From Bugula neritina (Eukaryota; Bryozoa; Gymnolaemata; Cheilostomatida; Bugulidae): a stretch of DNA of 64,000 bases. The notes beneath the pieces are model-generated. The model saw nothing but the letters and a program-made list of their open reading frames with translations, searched no databases and was not told the origin of the DNA. Below are positions 17,852 through 27,135 of this stretch, one piece after another. The first letter of the stretch is position 1; each line of letters starts with the position of its first letter. The position numbers and the translations under genes are program-made. The stretch covers positions 12,471,722 to 12,535,721 of the forward strand of contig OZ037766.1 in the NCBI GenBank assembly GCA_964035545.1, read 5' to 3'.

Positions 17852-19013
17852 TCATGGATAGAAGGGCGTTTTGTGATAAATTTTGTCTTTAGAAAAAGCA
17901 TTTCTGACATGGTAGGGAGCATATGGATCATTCGGATAATGCCTGTGCCTTTTCCAGTATTTTCCAACCATTCGCTCCAGTAACCAGCTCTGCCTCTTGG
18001 TACAGAGCACATGTGTTTTCATTCTATGACGCTGAGTCTTACTTTTCCGCCACAAATGTTTATGTCTACCAGATCTGGTTCTTATCCATAAGCCACATCC
18101 TAGCCTCTTGAATCGCTCAGTAACAGCAGCGACGGTCTTTGGTCGTGCAGATTTATATGATTGATATACTCGAGTTCTAACTTGTTCCTTTTGCACAAGT
18201 CTGTTTACAAACCTGCAAACAAAATCAAACCCGCTGAGCATTTCATTTGATGGAATACAGGCTAATGCAAACAATTTAGCAGCTAGATATTATAATTTAT
18301 ACCTTACTTTTTGATAGGTAGAGATAAATTTAATGCACTACACCCACCAGTGCTGAGCATGCACAAAAAAGTGAAGTTGTCTAGCTTACATACAAACTTT
18401 AAAAAGGAAAAATTTAAACAGCGCTGACCAACTAAAGCAAATATTGGACACAAACCATGCCTACTTTATCTGATGTCACAGGTTTTTGAAACTAGAAAGA
18501 CTTTTTTGAAGAGCATTCACATGGCTTTAAAGCATAAGTACCTATTCTACTATTCAGTCAATCAAAATGATGATGTTTAATAATCAATTTCTTATAAAAT
18601 AGGAGTTGTCTGTACCATCTATGTCCTATAATAACAATAGCCAACCCCTCCTCTATTAACAACATTAGCAGGATTAGACAACTGACATGATGGTAGGCAG
18701 GCAAAGTTCAATTTACAAATATATGGAACTTCAGTGAACAACTGGCACAGTACCAAGCTTACAGCCAAACAAATCATTGCCAATTCATTTCTAAGGTAAA
18801 ATTAATAAACAGATCATCAATCAACCAAAGTAAATAAGTACCTGGAATATATGCCATATTCTACAGCTTTACTTTGCAATGGCATTAATTTCTCAATTTG
18901 TAAAGAGGGTTTTATTTGTGTTGTAGCAACAGAAAGAAATCTATATGGAACTTTAGTCAACTGCTGTGGCAGGATGCAGTTACAGCTTCCAGATGCCAGC
19001 CCTCTTATCACAG
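17852..19013 (-). CDS. MRPL35: Mitochondrial large-subunit ribosomal protein bL35m
   Basis: Component of the mitochondrial 39S subunit in the matrix. On the minus strand the terminal exon 18212-17852 (stop at 17852) encodes about 120 residues. They contain the family hallmarks RFKRLGCGLWIRTRSGRHK, a KHLWRKS segment, CTKRQSWLLERMVGKYWKR and YPNDPYAPYHVRN, all close to animal bL35m. The upstream exon 19013-18842 joins in phase (AG|G) and encodes a Ser/Arg-poor acidic-poor leader of the kind expected for a mitochondrial targeting region. The first coding exon was not found. Either it lies upstream, or translation starts at an ATG at 19032 that is in frame through the proposed TTTGTAG acceptor. 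A poly(A) signal is at 17768-17773. Confidence 0.9.
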
Positions 19014-21338
19014 CTACAAATATAATAATCACTAGTCAAAACATAAAAGAAATTGTTTTTTTTTATTAGAAAATGTTGTGCATGTAAAAAAACAGTTATA
19101 AAAACGAAATATTATGAAGATATATACTCCTGCAATACAGACTTATGTCAATTTCTCAAAATTAAAACTTTAAATTGAAAGCACATAAAGCTATTATAAA
19201 CATGTAACTTGAATTATAATAAAAATATTTAATTAATCTCATTTAATGCCCAAACAGTGCTTTCAACCAAGAAAAATCAATGTAGGTTCACAAAGACCAA
19301 TTTTGATTTTGAGCTCAAATGCAATATTGACTTATTTCAGCTGTTCCAACACAAATATTTTTAACATATTGTTGGCAAACACAATACAATATTAAAAATC
19401 TCAGCAGTACTAGTGAATACTAAGTAATTACTACCTAAAGTCTTAGCTCATTTTGAAAAAAAAAACCATTAGATTAAATAAATTATGATGCTTTTAAATA
19501 AAAAAAACTTAAGCTGGAAAATAACATAGTATCCCTGTTTGACATTGCTGAAAAAGTCTCAAGCTACACAAAACAAAGTACAGAAATAGTTTTTAATTTA
19601 GTAACTACTCACTGTTCTAGTTTTTGTTATTTTATTGTTCAGTATGTCGCCATCTGAAAATTGTGATAATATATGAAAACACTAGTAAAAATGCTTTAAT
19701 CAGATTTTTACCTTGTAGTGTGTGTGTGTTCGCGCATATTATTTATAAATTTTGATTGCTAATTATGGTTTGAGTAAACACTAAAGCAAGAAATTACAGA
19801 GATTTTATTACCAAATATACAATATGTGAATTTTTTTGCAAAGAAAATCTTATGTATTGAGAACCTAGAAGAATGTGTGGCCAATTTTGGCTATTCTTAT
19901 TTTCGATTGTTTTATGTCTTTCCAACTTTTGCAAATAGTATACGAAAACAACAGTGCAGCAATAACTAGCTAGTTATCACAACCAAACAGGTTGTATGTC
20001 AGCAGGAGAGAAGGCAGCAGAAAAATGATGTCAGCTGAATAATATGTAAGAATAAATGAATACAGCTTGTCAGATTACATCAATAGGACAGGTATAGATA
20101 TTAGATGGAGACACCATACTGAATAACTTCTGAAGGAAAAAACTGCAGTAAACCCAAAAACGAAGAAGTGATGAGAAAACTAATGGATGGCAAGATAAAG
20201 ACTCTACATTCAGTACTTTAGAAAAGTGGAAGAAATAAACAAAATATCCGATAAGAACTGGTTAAAATCTATTTCATTGAAAATGAGAAATGAAGACTAT
20301 AAATTAGAGAACTTTAGCTGCTTAGGATCACCTACTCCCTACCAGAAATTCCAAGATAGTCACAATGAGGGAACATTGCAGCAATAAGTGTTGGGTGTGT
20401 AATGCGAGTGATGAAACTATGATGCATATACTTGGGTAATGTGAAAAGCTAGCACAAGACTGTAAAAAGGAATACGGTTATGTGGTTTCATAATTCACTG
20501 AGAATTGGTTCGACGGCCTAGCAGAATCAGTAATGGAAAGTGACAACACAAGGATATTGTGGGATTCCAACAGAAACACTGACATAGAAGATAGGTGACC
20601 TGATAATGTGACAGCCGACAAGCACAATGTGAAAGCATTGATCATATACTAAGACCTAGCATTGGAATTGACCCATCTTTAGGAAACACCAACAAAAGTG
20701 TTTTGCCATATTAATTGGAACTCCAATATTATGGCGATGAATTTCGTTGACATTTTCTAAAGGTGGGTAAATTCCAGTGCCAGGTTCTAATTTTTGCAAT
20801 CTTCTCGGATTCTTTCTTTTTCACCTAGCAGTGAGCAGGAGTAGCAATACTAAATTGCACTGACTGGAGTAGCTGATAACAAATGCACATCGATTCGAAA
20901 CTTGGTTTCACTAGCCCTAGGGTCAGCTCACATCTCCATCTCAAGATAAGTTTGATTCATCCCAGCCTAGTAGATTTAGACTGATGGTAGAATACAACAC
21001 CAGCAAAAAGCTGTGTTACAACCAATAGTTATAAAAATAAACTATAATAATTTACGATTCACCAACACTATAGAGTAATACTCAGACATAGCAAATGTGA
21101 TAGGTACACTTATTTAGTTATCAATTAATACTGATACTCGTGATTACCGACTTTAAGCAATTATCCTCAACCGATCAGTAATTCTAAATCAATTCAAGAT
21201 GAAGGTATGTTTGCATAAGAATTTTATAAATTAAAATTGTTTGAGCATCAGCATACAACCCTCAAACAGACTGTAGAACCAGAAGAAGATGATAGTATAA
21301 CTAGTAACTACAAGTAATTTAGTTAAGACTATTACTAT
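19014..21338. other. Intergenic region between MRPL35 and the retrotransposon
   Basis: AT-rich sequence. Apart from the decayed LINE fragment near 20.0-20.8 kb I see nothing supported. The missing first exon of MRPL35 may lie in the left part; an ATGGCG on the minus strand near 19650 is followed by an in-frame stop after four codons and was not accepted. Confidence 0.5.
20020..20770 (+). pseudogene. Decayed non-LTR retrotransposon, C-terminal reverse-transcriptase region
   Basis: From 20365 one frame reads a cysteine-rich stretch with CWVCNASDETMMHIL, then CEKLAQDCKKEYG, then TRILWDSNRNTD, then PDNVTADKHN. This order of CxxC...H, C, an ILWD..I.TD motif and RPD.V..DK is typical of the region downstream of the RT domain in animal LINE-type elements. 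It is interrupted by in-frame stops (for example TAA after HILG, and TGA where RPD would have its Arg). It is therefore a dead fragment. Its upstream boundary is uncertain. Confidence 0.6.
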
Positions 21339-21644
21339 TGTGGTGGCTCGTGGAGCTACCAGCAACACAATACGCAAGGTTGCGTATTGACCCGGAACAA
21401 TGTATTAGCCAATTAGCTAGGCTGTTTTATAAGTAATAGTAGCCGCTTCGCGCTACTAGTTCAGTTGAGGATAGTGCTGTAAATTAAATAGACGTGCGTA
21501 TCATTACTGTTGTACATTGGATTTTATTATGTATTCTTGTATTAAAATATAACGATATCTACTCGACTTAACTCGGTGAAGTTTCTCTAGTGATAAATAG
21601 ACTCTCTTGGTGGCACATCAACCCTAAATCTGGAAATCATAACA
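21339..21644 (+). repeat. 5' LTR
   Basis: 306 bp, TGTGGTGG...CATAACA. It matches 28477-28782 base for base by eye at an offset of 7138. It contains a short inverted repeat (ATACGCAAGGTTGCGTAT) near its start and a TTTATAAGTAA box that may serve as the promoter TATA. Confidence 0.97.
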
Positions 21645-21645
21645 G

Positions 21646-21663
21646 TGGTGGCAGCGGTGGGAT
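21646..21663 (+). promoter_or_regulatory. Primer-binding site for tRNA-Leu
   Basis: TGGTGGCAGCGGTGGGAT starts one base after the 5' LTR. Its reverse complement ends in CCA and reads ATCCCACCGCTGCCACCA, which is the 3' end of animal tRNA-Leu(AAG) as I know it. This supports reverse transcription primed by tRNA-Leu. Confidence 0.85.
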
Positions 21664-21677
21664 AGTGTATATCAAAG

Positions 21678-22544
21678 ATGGAGACTGAAAATGCTAGAAT
21701 GCAACCACCCCCAGTAGAAGGTGAGCGTAGAAATGCTATTAATCCTGTGAATCGTGAGGGAGAAGAAGCTTATAGACATTGCTTGAAAGCTCCCACCTTT
21801 ACTGGGTCGGAAGATGTCGAACAATTTATACAAGAATTTAGAGAGGTAATGGAGGTTGCTCAATGGCCGCATAGAGTGGCCCTTATTCAATTGCGGAGAG
21901 CGGTGACGGAGCAAGCCAAGCTGTACGGAGTGGGAACGGACGTAGACGGCATACTGGCTGCGCTGCGGGCCCGTTTTGGCATCTCCGCAATAGACGCTAG
22001 GACCAAGCTGGAGAGATTGTGCCGCACCCCGCGGACCTCGCTGCAAGAACATGCCGCGACGGTGAAGAAGTTGGCGCAGATTGCGTATAGCGATCTGCCA
22101 GCACAACACCAAGAGCGTTACACCTATGACGCCTTTGTCCAGTCACTAAACGACCTGGGCTTACACCATCAACTACGAGCTAAAGGGATAACCAGAATAG
22201 AGGATGCCCTGAAGGCTGGAGAAGCTTACCTGTTGGCTACCCAAATGCATCAAGCACGACGGAACCCACCAGTAGTTGAAGTCAGCGCTGCCAGGGCTAC
22301 AACAAGCCCCGAAGCCCCCCCGCTAGAAGCCGAAGTGGACCGTATGGTAGAGATGCTGGGACAACTGGTAACCATTCTGGCCGGTGCTGGCCCCGGTCAA
22401 GCCCTGCGGGTGCCCCCAACGCCTGTGGGGCAGGGTTGGAGTAGCGCTGATCAGGACCAGGGACAGAAAGGACGACCCCAATACCAGGGGGCAATAAACT
22501 GTCACGGCCCGCGGACACTCTCCCTCGCCGCGGGCCGCAACTGA
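21678..22544 (+). CDS. gag: Gag protein of the gypsy element
   Basis: 288 codons beginning 14 bases after the primer site, in the expected gag position. It forms the particle shell in which the RNA is reverse transcribed. The N-terminal two thirds, including the APTFTGSEDVEQFIQEF and LRARFG segments and an ALKAGEAYL-like helix, look like the capsid fold of retrotransposon Gag (FTG...F...F and a helical array). The C-terminal part is Pro/Gly/Gln-rich. No CCHC zinc knuckle is seen in this frame or in the overlapping pol frame. The stop is TGA at 22542. The last 94 bases overlap the open pol frame, which lies one base back. Confidence 0.9.
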   Translation: METENARMQPPPVEGERRNAINPVNREGEEAYRHCLKAPTFTGSEDVEQFIQEFREVMEVAQWPHRVALIQLRRAVTEQAKLYGVGTDVDGILAALRARFGISAIDARTKLERLCRTPRTSLQEHAATVKKLAQIAYSDLPAQHQERYTYDAFVQSLNDLGLHHQLRAKGITRIEDALKAGEAYLLATQMHQARRNPPVVEVSAARATTSPEAPPLEAEVDRMVEMLGQLVTILAGAGPGQALRVPPTPVGQGWSSADQDQGQKGRPQYQGAINCHGPRTLSLAAGRN

Positions 22545-25500
22545 AGGAGTATGGTGGGACACGCCGTCGTCTGTCCGTACGGACACGACGGAACACTCCA
22601 CCCGAGTGGCAGGTACCACGCAGGACTAGTAGGCCCGCACAACGGCCGAGTAGCTTCTCCCTGCCACTCGCTAACCGGTTCCACCGGTTACCTCGGGAAG
22701 AGGAGCCCGCCACTGAAATGGAGCCAGAAGGCCCAGTGGAGAGCCCCAAACCCCGCCGGCATCAACCTCGCCGCCGGAAGCCCCGTAAACCACGGGTGAA
22801 ACCCCCGCCGTCCTGTCAATTTAGGACAGCACATGCGGGGGGGGTGAAAGTACAACCACATGGAGAGAGCTATTTCCTACCCGGAAAGGTGGCCGGCAAC
22901 GCCGTCACTTTCCTGCTCGACTCCGGTTGTACTACCAACCTTCTCAGTCGTAGAGTCTTTGAGGCACTGCCCCGCCGGGACAGGGATAGAGTACGACCGT
23001 ATACTGGGGAACATGGCACCCTGGCAGACGGGTCATGTATTCCCTTTTATGGTATTATCGAGCTCCCTGGGCGTGTCAGAGACCAGGCTGTACAGGAGAC
23101 CTTTGTCATAGGCCAACTGGAGGAAGATGCTATCCTCGGAATGCCCTTCTTGAAGCAACACCAGTGCCGAATAGACTTTAGTAAGTCGGTGGTGCTGATG
23201 GGCGGGCGAGAACTCGCCTGTGTGGATAAGTTTGGGCGTCCTCTGGTGGGCGGTGTTCAGGTAGTTCGAAACTGCACCGTACCCGGACGCTCCAGAGCTA
23301 CTATCCACTGCCGAGTGAACAGCAACCGGATAGCCAGGCTCGGGGTCGTTGAAGGCGCGCACGAAAGGATCCAACTCGCCAGTAGTTTAAACCGACTAAC
23401 TGAGCGAGGGGAGGTCTTAGTGCAGTGTGTCAACCCCTTTACCGAGCCCATTGAGCTCCCAGCTGGGTCAATGCTGGGCCGGTTCCACTCCGTCCAGGAA
23501 GAGGACGTGGGCCCGTCGCTGGGTGATGCGACGGAGGCACCCCCTCAGTGCCCTACTCAGGGACGGGGGGCAGTCCCAACACATCTCCGGGAGTTATACG
23601 AAACAGCCAGTGGCGGCTGCGCGAGTAACAGAGAACGCCAAGCTATGGCTAAGTTACTACGCGACTACGGTGATGTGTTCAGCAGCGGAGAGCATGACGT
23701 GGGACTGACTGGAATTGTCAGACACGAAATACCGCTGACTGCAGGGACAGTCCCTGTCCGGCAGCCCACACGCAGGCTGGGGCCGGAGAAAGAGAAGGAG
23801 GTTAGCCGACAAGTACGGGATCTTCTGGACCGGGGACTGATAGAGCCCGCCCATAGCGCGTGGAGCTCGCCAGTCGTACTGGTCCGGAAGAAAGACGGCA
23901 GTTGGCGGTTCTGTGTGGACTACCGCAAACTCAATAGCGTAACCATACAGGACGCCTACCCTCTACCTCGTATTGACGAGTCATTGGACGCCCTAGCCGG
24001 CAGCAAGTACTTCAGTACGTTAGACTTGCTCAGCGGCTATTGGCAGGTTCCTCTGAGTCCCGACGCCCAAGAGAAAGCGGCGTTTATCACACGGGACGGT
24101 TTGTGGAAGTGGAAGGTGCTGCCCTTCGGGTTAACCTCCGCCCCAGCCACCTTCCAGAGGCTGATGGAACAAGTCCTTAGCGGACTCCATTGGAAGACAC
24201 TGCTGGTCTACCTCGATGATGTCATCGTAATCTCTCCAGACTTCGAGACACATGTCAGTCGTCTGCAGGAGGTTTTCGAGAGACTCCGAGGTGCCGGTCT
24301 TAAGCTCAAACCTTCCAAGTGCGCTCTATTGCAGCCGGAGGTCAAGTACCTGGGGCACGTTGTCGGTCGAAACGGCGTGGCAACGGATCCCGAAAAGGTA
24401 CGGGCAGTAGAAGACTGGGTCACCCCCCAAGACTTGACCGGACTCCGGGCTTTCTTGGGGCTGGTAGGGTATTACAGGCAATACATACCAGACTTTGCGG
24501 GCATAGCCCAGCCGTTAAACCGGCTCACCGCAAAGGGAGTGACGTGGCAGTGGACTCCAGTCGAACAAGGAGCGTTCGACCGCCTCAAGGGCTGCCTACT
24601 AACGGCGCCCATCTTGGCCTACCCAGACCCCACTCTGGAGTACATCCTTGACACGGACGCCAGTGACCAGAATGTTGGCGCTGTGCTGTCGCAAGTGCAG
24701 GAAGGCCGAGAGGTAGTAGTAGCCTACTACAGCAAGTCTCTCTCACCCGCTGAACGAAATTACTGCACTACCCGCAAGGAGCTGCTGGCAGTAATCAAGT
24801 CAGTGAAGCACTTCAGACCATACCTATATGGCAGGAAGTTCCGGCTGCGTACGGATCATGCCTCGCTGATCTGGTTGTGCAGGAGAGCAGAGCCCTCTAG
24901 TCAGGTCGCCCGGTGGCTCGAAATCCTAGCTGAATTCTCGTACCGGATCGAACACCGACCGGGCAAGAGACACAGCAATGCGGATGGGTTGAGTCGCCGA
25001 CCTGACGGAGGTTGCAAACAGTGTCTCAACATCGAGAGGAGGGATGGAGGTCCCCCACGATGCGAGTTGGAGACGCTGGCTCATCACGGAGCACCGTTTG
25101 ATTGGGATCAAGGTCAACTCAGGCAAAGAGTTGATGAGTCCCCGGAGGATGTACAAAACCTCCGCGCCAACCCTGTACTGGCCGGTAATGTTCGAGAGCT
25201 GAAGAAGCTCCAAGAAGAGCTGCCTGGAGTCGTGGCAGACATATACCGGGCCAAAAGGGAAGGGCGACGACCCAGCGAGGAACGCATACGACAGGGATGC
25301 GCCGAGTTCCGGCTATACTGTCAGCGTTGGGACTCGCTGCGGATCGGGCAGGATGGGTTGCTAACCATCTCTCTAGCTGCCAGCGGCAGACACCCGGAAA
25401 GGAAGAGGGTAGTCTGCCCCACGGCCATCCGCCGTGAGTTGATTTGGGATACTCACAAACAGGCCCACGCAGGGGTCAAGAGAGTGATATCCAAATTACG

Positions 25501-26998
25501 ACTCCGGTGGTATTGGCCGCAGATGGAGCGTGACGTCCGGCTCAGAGTCAAACAGTGTGAGATCTGCCAGGCCAGTAAGCATAGCCGCCCCCCTGGTGAA
25601 GCAGGACGGCGGAGGCTATATGCTGGTAGGCCCTGGCAAGTAGTCGCTGTAGACCTGGTCGGACCCATGCCCCTGACCCCCAGAGGCAATAATTGGATAC
25701 TAGTACTAACCGACCACTTTACTAGGTGGGCGGACGCTCTGGCTATCCCAGATGCATCAGCCCCAACAGTGGCCAGGGCGCTAGACCAACATGTATTCTG
25801 TTATTTTGGGCTTCCCGAACAGATACACTCTGATCAAGGCGCTCAATTCCAGTCTCAACTGATGAGCGACCTTTGCCACCTCTGGGGAGTAAATCAGAGC
25901 AGGACCACCCCCTACCACCCTCAAGGTGACGGGGTGGTGGAGCGCAACAACCGGATGCTAGGTGATGCACTCCGGAGTCTCCTCCTTGGACGAGGTCAAG
26001 AGGAATGGGATACGGTGTTGCCGCAAGTCATGCGTGCATACCGTAGCACCCCACACACCAGTACCGGTGAGACCCCAAACCTCTTGATGCTCGGGAGAGA
26101 GACTCGTGTCCCTGACCATCTCACCTATCACGTTCCAGAGCAAGACAACTCAGTTCACGAGTATGCCAGTGAACTAGTGGAACGGATGAAGGCCGCACAC
26201 GATATACTGCGTCAACAGCAGTGGAAGGTGCGGCACGAAGATTCCGATGAACCACCTCTCTATCAAACGGGAGATAAGGTGTGGATGGTCAATTACCGTA
26301 GGCGTCGCGGACAGGCTGATAAACTGAAGCCTAAGTTCGTAGGCCCCTACGTGGTCGTCGAGGCTATGCCCAATCATACGTACAAGATTGAGCGCTCAGG
26401 ACAGGTGTCTATCCAGAATGAGTCTCGCTTGAAACCGTATTGGGCTAGCCCTGACGGAGTGGGAGAAGCCCCCCCGTTGTTAGAGCCCAGGAGGCAGACA
26501 ACGACGCGCGGGCGACGGCGGCATGGACCTGAATACGAAGTGGTCATACCGCGGGAGGAAAACTTGGTGAGAGAGGAGCGGCAGCTTTTGTCAACAGAAG
26601 CGTGTCCGCCACCGCCAAGTCTAATTCCATCACTTCCAGAAACCGAGCCGGTTCCGGAAGTGCAAACCCCCACGGAGGGAGGGGCTCCATCCGGAGAACA
26701 AGAAGAGGTGACCGCTAACGGTGAAGTAGAGACGCCATTAGAGGCCCCTACTAACGAACCGGCAAGCGTGTCACCCCCCCTAGAAAGGGGACAGCGTACG
26801 AGGAAACCCCCACCATATTTAAAAGACTTCGTATGTGACTGCATTAGAAGCGGCGCACATGAAAGTCTAGGGGAAAACCGTACGATAAAATGTTGGAGTT
26901 GTGAACCCCACGCAAATATCAACTTTTGCGAGGGCGGAATAGTGGGAGGAATTAATGCGCGTAAAGCAAATAGTTCCGACCTCGTGCCTCAGAAATGA
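22451..26998 (+). CDS. pol: Pol polyprotein (protease, RT, RNase H, integrase) of the gypsy element
   Basis: Open from 22451, just after a TGA, to TGA 26996. The first ATG is at 22718 (1426 residues from there), but production by -1 frameshift from gag is more likely. Numbering from that ATG: a basic Arg/Lys/Pro stretch at about 11-30; protease with DSG at 68-70 and ILGMPFL later; reverse transcriptase with VYLDD near 497; RNase H with DTDAS near 645; integrase HHCC finger near 910-960 ending CEICQ; D,D35E core with VDLVGP, HSDQGAQF and VVERN (Asp to Glu is 35 residues apart); a GPY/F-type module (FVGPYVV); then a long Pro/Glu-rich tail with RKPPPYLKDF. All catalytic motifs are intact. Confidence 0.95.
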   Translation, partial: SGPGTERTTPIPGGNKLSRPADTLPRRGPQLKEYGGTRRRLSVRTRRNTPPEWQVPRRTSRPAQRPSSFSLPLANRFHRLPREEEPATEMEPEGPVESPKPRRHQPRRRKPRKPRVKPPPSCQFRTAHAGGVKVQPHGESYFLPGKVAGNAVTFLLDSGCTTNLLSRRVFEALPRRDRDRVRPYTGEHGTLADGSCIPFYGIIELPGRVRDQAVQETFVIGQLEEDAILGMPFLKQHQCRIDFSKSVVLMGGRELACVDKFGRPLVGGVQVVRNCTVPGRSRATIHCRVNSNRIARLGVVEGAHERIQLASSLNRLTERGEVLVQCVNPFTEPIELPAGSMLGRFHSVQEEDVGPSLGDATEAPPQCPTQGRGAVPTHLRELYETASGGCASNRERQAMAKLLRDYGDVFSSGEHDVGLTGIVRHEIPLTAGTVPVRQPTRRLGPEKEKEVSRQVRDLLDRGLIEPAHSAWSSPVVLVRKKDGSWRFCVDYRKLNSVTIQDAYPLPRIDESLDALAGSKYFSTLDLLSGYWQVPLSPDAQEKAAFITRDGLWKWKVLPFGLTSAPATFQRLMEQVLSGLHWKTLLVYLDDVIVISPDFETHVSRLQEVFERLRGAGLKLKPSKCALLQPEVKYLGHVVGRNGVATDPEKVRAVEDWVTPQDLTGLRAFLGLVGYYRQYIPDFAGIAQPLNRLTAKGVTWQWTPVEQGAFDRLKGCLLTAPILAYPDPTLEYILDTDASDQNVGAVLSQVQEGREVVVAYYSKSLSPAERNYCTTRKELLAVIKSVKHFRPYLYGRKFRLRTDHASLIWLCRRAEPSSQVARWLEILAEFSYRIEHRPGKRHSNADGLSRRPDGGCKQCLNIERRDGGPPRCELETLAHHGAPFDWDQGQLRQRVDESPEDVQNLRANPVLAGNVRELKKLQEELPGVVADIYRAKREGRRPSEERIRQGCAEFRLYCQRWDSLRIGQDGLLTISLAASGRHPERKRVVCPTAIRRELIWDTHKQAHAGVKRVISKLRLRWYWPQMERDVRLRVKQCEICQASKHSRPPGEAGRRRLYAGRPWQVVAVDLVGPMPLTPRGNNWILVLTDHFTRWADALAIPDASAPTVARALDQHVFCYFGLPEQIHSDQGAQFQSQLMSDLCHLWGVNQSRTTPYHPQGDGVVERNNRMLGDALRSLLLGRGQEEWDTVLPQVMRAYRSTPHTSTGETPNLLMLGRETRVPDHLTYHVPEQDNSVHEYASELVERMKAAHDILRQQQWKVRHEDSDEPPLYQTGDKVWMVNYRRRRGQADKLKPKFVGPYVVVEAMPNHTYKIERSGQVSIQNESRLKPYWASPDGVGEAPPLLEPRRQTTTRGRRRHGPEYEVVIPREENLVREERQLLSTEACPPPPSLIPSLPETEPVPEVQTPTEGGAPSGEQEEVTANGEVETPLEAPTNEPASVSPPLERGQRTRKPPPYLKDFVCDCIRSGAHESLGENRTIKCWSCEPHANINFCEGGIVGGINARKANSSDLVPQK
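22505..22537 (+). promoter_or_regulatory. Strong GC hairpin in the gag-pol overlap (candidate frameshift stimulator)
   Basis: CGGCCCGCGG (22505-22514) pairs perfectly with CCGCGGGCCG (22528-22537) around a 13-base loop. It lies inside the 94-base window where gag and the -1 pol frame are both open. A 10-bp all-GC stem here is what a -1 frameshift signal would look like. No classical X XXY YYZ heptamer is obvious; GGGGGCA and AATAAAC just upstream are the nearest. Confidence 0.5.
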
Positions 26999-27135
26999 TG
27001 CTCAGCCTTTTCTTATGCTGACATCGCCAAAGGCAGACGTATCTCACAACCAGCTCCAACCTTACCAAGAACGTTGAGTATGGACATTAATACCGAGTTC
27101 CCAGGTAAGCCAGTATAAGTCTTGTATTCCTATTC

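Noticed and set aside
22297-26922. Many long antisense and alternate-frame ORFs inside the retrotransposon
   Set aside because: They are shadows of the GC-rich gag and pol genes; none has a recognisable domain or proper context.
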